Source of the DNA: Ahaetulla prasina
Taxonomy: Eukaryota; Chordata; Lepidosauria; Squamata; Colubridae
Assembly: GCF_028640845.1 (NCBI RefSeq)
Contig: NC_080546.1
Span: 72,521,051-72,585,050 of the forward strand
Length of the DNA: 64,000 nucleotides
Reading direction: 5' to 3'
Position 1 is the stretch's first letter; every line of letters starts with the position of its first letter. The translations under genes were made by a program, and so were the position numbers. This document shows positions 56,401 to 64,000 of this stretch, piece by piece. The notes beneath the pieces were generated by a model. It worked only from the letters and a program-made list of their open reading frames with translations. It had not been told where the DNA came from and did no database searches.

Positions 56401-59400
56401 ATATAATTGCCACCTTGCATTATTTGTAAAAATAATAAAGTATAAAACTAAATAAAGATAAAAATATAATTAATAAATTAGACACCGCTAACAAGAGTTC
56501 AGAATTTTTTTACTGTTCAAATCTGCAAATTATTTGTGTATATGCATGTATATTCCAACCTTTGAAAGCCAATTTGGTCTAGTGCAGGGGTCTCCAACCT
56601 TGGCAACTTTAAGCCTGGTGGACTTCAACTCCCAGAATCCCCCAGCCAGCTGGTTAGAAACCAGGAATCTGTGATTTCTAGTCTCGCCTGAGGCATGAAA
56701 GATGGCTGAATAACTTTGGGCCAGTCACATTCTCAGCCCACAACATCCCACTCAAGCTCAAGCCAGATGATCAATTCCTGCCTCAACCAATGAATCAACA
56801 CTTGGTTGATCTGGGGGGAAAAAACAGATCTTGCACTTCCCAAAAAAACAAACAAATATTAGATAGAAAAAGAATGTATACATCAAACTTACTGTTTCAA
56901 TTTTTCTGGAAATATGTACTGAGTGAAGCTTTCCACAGCTGGAGCAAAATATACAGCATCTTTTATTTTAATATCTTTGGACTGAATGTGCTCAGGACTA
57001 TTAAATTGTACTACATAAAAGGGATGTGACACTGGGCCAAATATCTCAAAGATCTGCAAGACAACAAATGTTACTGCTTCATAAAAACAAATTCTGTAAT
57101 TACATGATGACATTTAAAAAGGTGAATTATTGGGGGAGTGAGAATACTATAAAAGTATTTTTCTAACCTCTGAAATTCAGCTTCAAATTTAACTTACAAT
57201 TTTTTCTAAAAGCAATTTAGAATAAATAGTATTATTTATTAAGAGAGGGAATATGCACAGCTCATAGTCTTGAACTATGGAGTCCTTGGTGCTCTTTGAG
57301 CTTGTCTACTTAAAAACTAGTAAGTTTTTAAGGAATGCCAGAATTTCCAGATAAGGAAATTGCAAAATATCACAGAAAATATAGGTTTTCGAATCAAATA
57401 ACAATGCCTAATTTCAAGTTCAAATGCCGAGCTAATTAAAACATGCTTTAAAAAGAACATTACACTGATTTCTTTAAAAAAAATCTTGACTTGTAATATA
57501 TCATACTGAATTCAAATTTCTCAACAATTTTGTGAACTGGTAATTATCTATATACTGGTAATTATCTATTGTGTTTTCCTGAAAATAAGACCCTGTCTTA
57601 TATTTTTTTGAACCCCAAAATAAGCAGTTGGCCTTATTGACATGTGCTCAAAAGCCTGATTGGGCTTATTATCAGGGAATGCCTTATTTGGGGGAGGGGG
57701 GGAATGGTATATATTACTAAAAACCTTGGTCTGTACCCCTTAACTGGGCAAAACAATGCGTCATGGGGCAACAGTTTTTGAACTTCAAATGGGCTGACTT
57801 AAAGAATGCATCCAAAATCCAGGACCTATGACTTCTCTGAGATTGAAATTTGGCAAATTTGTGGTCACTTTACTGCTGCCACACTGCTCCCCAGAGGTTA
57901 AGTAACTCTCTGGAGGCCAGGTAGAACTCCCTCTTCCTTTGGCTCCTGGAGATCAGGTAAATCGATCCTACTCTAATCCTCTACGATAGACTGGTTCTCC
58001 ATTTCTTGCCATAGGTAGTCAGCTATAGTCAAACCAGCAAATTGCTCGTGTTCCCAATGATTTTTTGACTTTGGTCATGCTATATCTTTATTTATTTAAG
58101 GAAGTATGAAATAAGGTCAAGGGTTGTCTAGTTAATAATAAAAGTTATGGTAATTCCAACCTAGAATAGTTAACTGATTTCTAACCTTATTTCTTGTTAA
58201 TTGACATACGCATTTATCTTATGAAATCAGTTTTATTTAACAATTGGATTAATTTAGATGCATGGTAGCAGTTTTAGGATCATTTTAGGAAAATTTAGCA
58301 ACTGTTTTTAATTTTTTACACCCATTATTCTATTTATTTGTGTTTCATATATTTTTCAAGAATATTAAGAAAGACAAGTCTTATACAAATAAGTATAGTA
58401 TTGAAAAGCTAAATAAGCCATATCAACAAATGTACTATATCATAAAAATATACTCCTGAGCTAAATTTACCTAGCAACATGTGCTTTGCAAACCAAAGAA
58501 CATACAGTATTTTTCTAAAGAACACTTACTATTTGTAATATGTCTCAAAAATTTATTTATGCTGGTAATACTTTTATGGTTGCTAAAACATTGTTTAATG
58601 GCATTAGCAATCAATGAGAAAGCATGCTGGAACAATAAAGACAGACTAAAATATTCACTGAAATAATTAAAAGTTTATTTACTTTTCCTAATGAATGACG
58701 ATTTTCCTTGAAAAGTACTGTATTTTCATTCACTGGAGGAAGTCCCTTCTCAGACTCTATTATTACTAAAAAAAAAAGAAAAAAAAATCTGAATATTTTG
58801 CTAAATTCTTCTAATACAGTAAAGTATACTATATTAGCTTAATTAGTATTATCAATGAACCTCATAGGCATATTGAAAACAAAGGCTATAAATTGTCATA
58901 CATGCAATGATAGATAACTTATTAGTTATAGTTTCAAAAAGAACTAATTCGTTTAAATTTCTATTTCAATTTGCAAATGGAACTAGTTTTAAAACATTTT
59001 AGTTCTATGCATAGCCTTACTTTAGACTTACAATTTATATTATAACATTCACTGGTTGTAATTCAGATATTACAGAAGAAAAAGCAAGAGTCATTTACAA
59101 CGTACAGAATAAAGACTGCAACCACCACTATCTAGGACAGGAAGACAGAAGACTAGCAGGGTGCATCCATGAACACTAGCCAGCAACTAGAACACAATGA
59201 AAGTTCCTTAATTTCACAAGACATGGGCAGACTCAACTGTAGTTTCAATTGAGAAACTGTGAACATCCTATAGGTCAGTGATAGCTAACCTTTTTGCCAT
59301 CGCATGCCAGGATGACGGGGAGTGGGGGGTAGGTTCGCATGCGCGCGTGCCCACACCCATAATTCTATGCACCCCGCTCTGGCACGCGATGGCCCAGTAG

Positions 59401-62400
59401 GCCCATTTTTCTTTCTCACCTGGCTCCAGATCCTCTCTATGCATCTGGGGAGGGTGAAAACAGTCTTTCCCACCCCCTTGGAGGCCCGAAACAGCCCATT
59501 TCCCAACTTCCGGTTGGACAGGAAGTGATGTTTTTTGCCGGGGATAGCAAAAAAAGTCACTTCCTGTCCAACCAGAAGTTGGAAACGGGCTGTTTTAGGC
59601 CTGGGGAAGGCTGTTTTCGCCCTCCCTAGATGCATAGAGAGGATCTGGAGCCAGGTGAGAAAGAAAAATGGGCCTTCCCGACCCCGTCCCAGGCCCTCTG
59701 GAGGCAGGAAACAGCTTGTTTCCCTACTTCTGGTGGGCCCAGAAAGCCCGAAAATCAGCTGGCTGGCATGCGCATGCCCACCAGAGCTGATCTGGCATGC
59801 CCACTGATATGGCAACGCATGCCACAGGTTTTCCATCACGGCTATAGGTGGAGCTAAATCCAAAAGCTCTAGAGAATTCCTGGAAACTTGCCATTCAGGG
59901 CAAGCAATAAAAAATAATAAAGGCAAGATTTTTAAAAAAATCTAATGAAATAAATATGTAAATGACATATTTATTAGATATTCATTTCCAACTCCCATAT
60001 TTTGAGATGGATGAGAGGGATAAATTAGGTCCAGATATTAAACATGAATTCACGTATGCATCTATGAACTAACTTAGAAAGAGACATGTACAAGACAGTA
60101 AGGTGAACCTTATCTTTTTATACACTTAGCCAAATGTTTGCCTCTGTAAATTGAATGCTTATAAAAATGTTATATAAATACTGTGACTGATCTAACATAC
60201 AAATCCATGAGCAAAAGTAAGTATCTAACAGAAACAAATCTAAAGGATGACAGAAGAATGTAAAATGTTTTAAACATATGTAACAAAAATTTGTTTTAAT
60301 TTTGAGTGTCCTGACAGTTTTATGGCTGCAATTGGGCTGTTATTTTTGGGCCTGACTAGGTTGCTTGTTTTCAAATTTGTCATATATTTTACAGTAAAAC
60401 CAGAGAAGAAGGGATAATGTAGCAACAGAATTTTGAAAGCAGCAATTAAGCAGCAATTAATTAATTAATTAGCCGTTCAGAGGCTGATCGGACATTAGTG
60501 AAGTCCTATACTAGGACTTACCTAGTGGCATTGAGGGAAGCGAGGCGTCGCTACGCCTCCTCCCTCATTGCGTCGGCAGATAACCGCCCAGCCGCCCTGT
60601 TTCGGGTGACCTGCCCTCCTTCACCAGGGGAGCGGGATGACCCGCTGCAGGGGCGTGCTGAGGAGTTTAACGGTTATCTATACGATAAAATCGTTCAGCT
60701 GGGACGGGTTGGACCAAAATTGCGGTGACTCAGGTGAGGCGCCCGAGGTGGTCTTGGTGACATTGTCTGGGATGAGTTTGACCCTGTGGCTCCGAGGACA
60801 TGGACAGGTTGTTGGGCAGGCTGAATGCCACCACGTGTTTACTGGACCCGTGCCCCTCCTGGCTGGTGCTGGCCACTCAGGAGGTGACACGAGGCTGGCT
60901 CCAGGCGATTACGATCGCTTCTTTGGTGGAGGGTGTCTTCCGCCGCCTTGAAAGAGGCGGTGGTGAGACCCTCCTCAAGAAGCCTTCCTGACCCGCTGTT
61001 TTAGGTAATTATCGTCCAGTCTCCAACCCGCCGGCTTGGCGAAGGTTGTAGAGAGTATGGTGGCATATCAGTTTCCCTACACCTGGATGAAACTGTCTAT
61101 CTAGACCCGTTCCAGTCCGGTTTTCGCCCGGCTACAGCACGGAGACGGCTTTGGTCGCGTTGGTGGATGATCTCTGGAGGGCCAGGATAGGGGTTGTTCC
61201 TCTGCCCTGGTCCTATTAGACCTCTCAGCGGCTTTCGATACCATCGACCATGGTATCCTGCTGCGCCCGGTTGGAGGGATTGGGAGTGGGAGGCACCGTT
61301 TATCGGTGGTTCTCCTCCTATCTCTCCGACCGGTCGCAGTCGGTGTTGACAGGGGGGCAGAGGTCGGCCCCGAGGCGCCTCACTTGTGGGGTGCCGCAGG
61401 GGGCGATCCTCTCGCCCCCTCTGTTTAACATCTACATGAAGCCGCTGGGGGAGATCATCAGTGGGTTCGCGTGAGGTACCAGCTGTATGCGGATGACACC
61501 CAGCTGTACTTTTCACGCGGACCACCCCAACGGTTATCAAGTGCTGTCCCGGTGTCTGGAGGCCGACGGGTCTGGATGGGGAGAAACAGGCTCAAGCTCA
61601 ATCCTCCAAGACAGAGTGGCTGTGGATGCCGCATCCCGGTACAGTCAGCTAAATCAGCGGCTGACCATCGGTGGCGAGTCATTGGCCCCGATGGAGGGGT
61701 GCGCAACTTAGGTGTCCTCCTGGATGAGCGGCTGTCTCTAGAAGATCATTTGGCCGTCTCCAGGAGAGCGTTCTACCAGGTTCGCCTGGTGCACCAGTTG
61801 CGCCCCTTTCTGGACCGGGATGCCCTATGCACGGTCACTCACGCACTCGTGACGTCTCGCCTGGATTACTGCAATGCTCTCTACATGGGGCTCCCCTTGA
61901 AGGGCATCCGGAGGCTACAGTTAGTCCAGAATGCGGCTGCGCGGGTGATAGAGGGAGCCCCTCGTGGCTCCCGTATAACACCCATCCTGCGCAGACTGCA
62001 CTGGCTCCCTGTGGCCTTCCGGGTGCGCTTCAAGGTTTTGGTGACCACCTTTAAAGCGCTCCATGGCATAGGGCCGGGTTATCTACGGGACCGCCTACTG
62101 CTACCGAATACCTCTCACCGACCCGTGCGCTCTCATAGAGAGGGACTCCTCAGGGTGCCGTCAGCGAGGCAATGTCGTCTGGCGGCGCCCAGGGGAAGGG
62201 CCTTCTCTGTGGGGGCTCCCACCCTCTGGCACGAACTGCCCCCCGGACTTCGTCAGCTTCGGACCTTCGGACCTTCCGCATGAGCTTAAAACATACTTAT
62301 TTAATTGCGCAGGACTGAGCTAGATTTTAATTTACGGGTTTTAAATTGGGTTTTATTCTTATATTTTTAATTATTAGGCTTTTAGAATAAGTTTTTTAAT

Positions 62401-62489
62401 TGTTTTTAGACTGTATTTATCTGTTTTTTAAATGCCTGTAAACCGCCCTGAGTCCTTTGGGAGATAGGGCGGTATATAAATATGAATAA

Positions 62490-62552
<63 letters not shown>

Positions 62553-63549
62553 GCACATGAGAGGCAGAAAAATATTTAAACTTTCCAGACTGCTGTTTAT
62601 TATCAATTATTTTGTTACGCTAACAACTGTCTATGTTAATAATTCAAGAAATAGAAACAAAATTGAATTATAATTTTATAATATTATAAAATTATTATTA
62701 ATAATAATAATAGTCGGAAATCAATCCTTTTTTTCTTTTCCCCCTTGCTTTCCCCCACTTTTCTCTTCCCTTTTCTCTTCCCTAATTTTCCTATTTATTT
62801 TTGTATTTTCTTTGTATGCTATATTATAAACTAATAAAATTGTTTAAACCAGAAACAATTATTTGCAATGAAAAAGGTCAAATTGAATAGTGAATGGCCT
62901 GCGTGGTTTATTCTGCAAACAAGTAATTTAAAGAAATGCCTGCAAATGCTAATGCTATTGAGACGGTATAAATGCAAAACAAATATTATTATTAATAAAG
63001 GACAATATTTGTAGCTCAGGGTTGAAATGGTGCGCTCTGAGCTTGGTTATTTTCTTGAAGACGTTGACTAGCACTGACGATGTGACCTAGTGTGAGTAAT
63101 AAAATTTATGCAATGAAACAATTATTAATTTTGAGCTAGTTTGGCTAGATGATTGAGGTATAATTTGTATAATGCATTTAAAATAGATCAGATGCTATGT
63201 TAGTTGGTGGAATTATTGCTGAATTTTGTGCATGACTGCTCTTTTGACCTAACAGGGAATTTCTAGATTTTCCTTTAGGAGGATAGGGACTGACTATAAA
63301 ATGTTATTGAAAATCAAATATTTTGTGGGGATGCAAAATAATCACAAAAAGCTACAAATTGCTCACTCTTGTATTAAGCAATACTCCATAAATAACTACA
63401 TAAGAAACATTTTCAGGGAACACAAAATGCAAACTCCGACACATCTTCTTACCTTGATGTTCAACAATGCTGGAAACTTGTCCAAAAGGCATTAATTTAA
63501 CAGATTCAGGAAGAATTATCATTAGGTCTTCAACAAGAGAGGGCTCCTG
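52954..63549 (-). CDS. NAF1: NAF1, H/ACA ribonucleoprotein assembly factor (six 3' exons, 5' end outside the window)
   Basis: Six minus-strand exons (63453-63549, 58683-58765, 56893-57053, 55291-55342, 54232-54334, 52954-53405) join in phase into 315 residues plus a stop. In order, the product has the Gar1/Naf1-type core beta-barrel (with [26 protein letters not shown] and [17 protein letters not shown]), the segment [20 protein letters not shown] leading into an acidic/basic SDDEKEK linker, and an arginine/proline-rich tail with two polyproline runs. This matches vertebrate NAF1 throughout. The known role is to bind the pseudouridine synthase NAP57/dyskerin early in H/ACA snoRNP, scaRNP and telomerase RNP biogenesis and later be replaced by GAR1; it shuttles between nucleus and cytoplasm. 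The N-terminal acidic region must lie to the right of 64000. No frame break is seen, so the gene is probably functional. The exact polyadenylation site is not clear. Confidence 0.95.
54232..54334 (-). CDS. NAF1: NAF1 exon, charged linker
   Basis: This 103-bp exon encodes 34 residues plus one base: [20 protein letters not shown] followed by a lysine/arginine-rich stretch and a QQNDS end. The acidic SDDE cluster followed by a basic tract is typical of NAF1 and suggests a phosphorylation and nuclear-localisation region. The donor is GTAAGT and the acceptor is TTTTTCTAG. Confidence 0.93.
55291..55342 (-). CDS. NAF1: NAF1 micro-exon with a GC donor
   Basis: This 52-bp exon encodes [17 protein letters not shown], a recognisable NAF1 segment. 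The acceptor is TTCTAG. On the minus strand the 3' boundary reads GAG|GCAAGA, a GC donor rather than GT. The next exon continues in phase 0 with [11 protein letters not shown], so the junction must lie here; no GT donor nearby preserves the protein. Confidence 0.92.
55539..56007. mobile_element. SPIN-like hAT transposon, non-autonomous, in a NAF1 intron
   Basis: This 469-bp element begins CAGCGGTTCTCAACCTGTGG, continues GTCGCGACCCCGTTGGGGGT and CGCCTAAGACCATCGGAA, and ends AAAGGTTGAGAACCACTG. CTCTATAG flanks both sides (55531-55538 and 56008-56015). The ends agree with the published SPIN family as I remember it. The centre differs and contains repeated GCCAGCTGCA and GGCTTCAGGC motifs. Confidence 0.85.
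56585..56655. mobile_element. half of an hAT-type MITE (family of 30045)
   Basis: CAGGGGTCTCCAACCTTGGC then GGACTTCAACTCCCAGAATC match the left half of the palindromic family. The right half is absent. It lies in a NAF1 intron. Confidence 0.8.
56893..57053 (-). CDS. NAF1: NAF1 exon, core domain signature
   Basis: This 161-bp exon encodes 53 residues plus two bases. It starts [19 protein letters not shown] and ends YIFPEKLK, the most conserved part of the Gar1/Naf1 fold. The acceptor is TTGTCTTGCAG and the donor is CA|GTAAGT. The frame is open throughout. Confidence 0.96.
57569..57707. mobile_element. degraded copy of the 2960/49858 transposon family
   Basis: GTGTTTTCCTGAAAATAAGA and AACCCCAAAATAAGCAGTTG match the left end of that family. 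AAAGCCTGATTGGGCTTATT matches the right part. The right end itself is eroded. Confidence 0.7.
58683..58765 (-). CDS. NAF1: NAF1 exon, core domain middle
   Basis: This 83-bp exon continues the frame (GTA codon split across the junction) and encodes [19 protein letters not shown] and KENRHSLGK. The acceptor is TTTTTTTAG on the minus strand and the donor is AAA|GTAAAT. It ends in phase 0, immediately before the [10 protein letters not shown] signature completed by the next exon. Confidence 0.94.
59276..59841. mobile_element. hAT-type element with long internal hairpin, 8-bp duplication CTATAGGT
   Basis: This 566-bp element begins CAGTGATAGCTAACC and ends GGTTTTCCATCACGG. CTATAGGT flanks it exactly (59268-59275 and 59842-59849). 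The interior 59400-59700 is an inverted repeat of about 300 bp: CTGGCTCCAGATCCTCTCTA reappears as TAGAGAGGATCTGGAGCCAG, and CACTTCCTGTCCAACC pairs with GGTTGGACAGGAAGTG. Opposing frames are by-products. It lies in a NAF1 intron. Confidence 0.92.
60480..62552 (+). mobile_element. L2-like LINE, about 2 kb, frameshifted, antisense in a NAF1 intron
   Basis: Plus-strand blocks in order: [20 protein letters not shown] (upstream of RT), [14 protein letters not shown] linker, [20 protein letters not shown] (motif A), [20 protein letters not shown] (motif B), YADDTQLYF (motif C), then [16 protein letters not shown] and the C-terminus. Many one-base frameshifts break it. The tail has ACCGCCCTGAGTCCTTTGGG and an AAAT tetramer run at 62489-62551. 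It extends about 200 codons further 5' than the copy at 26318 but still lacks the endonuclease. Confidence 0.92.
62489..62551. repeat. (AAAT)n microsatellite, tail of the LINE
   Basis: More than 60 bases of near-perfect AAAT units directly follow the LINE 3' end. Confidence 0.97.
62553..63452. other. NAF1 intron sequence, nothing recognised
   Basis: AT-rich intronic DNA with an ATT/AAT run at 62690-62711 and a pyrimidine-rich tract at 62728-62790. No other element identified. Confidence 0.5.
63453..63549 (-). CDS. NAF1: NAF1 exon (first one visible), start of core domain
   Basis: This 97-bp exon encodes 32 residues plus one base, including [20 protein letters not shown] and VSSIVEH, the first strands of the Gar1/Naf1-like barrel. 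The donor on the minus strand is G|GTAAG. The acceptor is a tandem CAGCAG, so the exon may begin at 63549 or three bases later at 63546, adding or omitting one glutamine. It ends in phase 1. Confidence 0.93.
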
Positions 63550-64000
63550 CTGAATAAATAATTTTAAAAATTCATTTGCATGCTAAGGCTTGTATCCTAT
63601 TTTTTCCTGAGTTAATTAACAGTCGCTACAGTATAAATATTTTCTTACTGATATTAAGGATTTATGTGGACAAGCTCTATGCTAAAGATAACCACAAATA
63701 AACAAAAAAGTAAGTCTCTTCAGTTCTCTAAAACTAGAAAATGCTTGTACTTGTGCACTCTGAAAATTGGTCAAAACCACTTCAATCTTCTGGAAATTGG
63801 GCATTTTTGGAATACATTTGTATAAAATGGGTGCATCACATGGTTGTAAGGTAACAAGGAAAAGGATAAAAGGAAATAAGACCTTGAAAGTAATTGTGTC
63901 TTTGTAGCCCATCTTTCTTCCATGCCTTGACCAAAAGAGAAACTATTAACACTTTTCTGTGAAAGATCATTTCACATCAATTAGGATGTGCATAAAATAT
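63550..64000 (-). other. NAF1 upstream intron (partial)
   Basis: AT-rich sequence without splice-flanked coding blocks. The next upstream NAF1 exon is presumed to lie beyond the window edge. Confidence 0.5.

Noticed and set aside
59285..59926. A 213-codon minus-strand frame
   Set aside because: It lies within the hairpin of a hAT element with exact 8-bp flanks. Mirror frames exist on the other strand.
63682..63912. Minus-strand 76-codon frame as an upstream NAF1 exon
   Set aside because: It does not resemble the acidic NAF1 N-terminus and has no suitable splice sites with the frame of the next exon.

Overview
The window is vertebrate nuclear DNA, most likely from a squamate reptile and probably an advanced (colubroid) snake. 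The evidence is the repeat mix: tRNA-derived SINEs of the squamate type, a BovB/RTE reverse-transcriptase fragment, CR1 3' ends, L2/CR1-group and Rex1-like LINEs, LINE 3' ends tagged with (TTCTA)n microsatellites, and many hAT-type palindromic elements with 8-bp target duplications. There are no operons, bacterial genes or CRISPR arrays.

One host gene is recognisable: NAF1, the assembly factor for H/ACA ribonucleoproteins. It lies on the minus strand from about 63,549 down to 52,954. Six exons are visible, with reading phases that join without a break. They encode 315 residues: the Gar1/Naf1-type core domain, an acidic/basic linker and the proline-rich C-terminus. The 5' part of the gene lies beyond the right edge. 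Its introns hold a SPIN-like hAT element, a 566-bp hairpin-rich hAT element and a 2-kb L2-like LINE in antisense orientation.

Left to right: 0.6-1.5 kb L2-like LINE (-); 1.8 kb small hAT palindrome; 2.3-2.55 kb SINE (-); 2.96-4.47 kb inverted-repeat DNA transposon with a solo LTR at its centre; 6.1-6.9 kb two more DNA transposons; 7.94-13.50 kb a 5.55-kb interval bounded by matching transposon ends and holding a minisatellite, a CR1 end, a CpG-rich island and an array of eight nested palindromes; 13.9-18.8 kb hAT elements, unique DNA and a SINE; 18.9-28.3 kb LINE remnants of at least five kinds, including a nearly open L2-like reverse transcriptase at 26.3-28.2 kb; 29.8-35.1 kb SINEs, hAT elements, a second solo LTR and a LINE; 35.2-37.6 kb a SINE split by a 2-kb LINE; 39.4 kb a compact copy of the element whose ends bracket 7.94-13.50 kb; 39.8-52.9 kb mostly unique AT-rich intergenic DNA with scattered repeats and a decayed, unidentified coding segment near 44 kb; 53.0-63.5 kb NAF1.

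The most unusual structure is the CpG-rich nested-palindrome array at 11.0-13.3 kb inside the 7.94-13.50 kb interval. It could be a real fold-back structure that has captured genomic CpG-island sequence. It could equally be an assembly artefact, because its copies differ mainly by small insertions and deletions.
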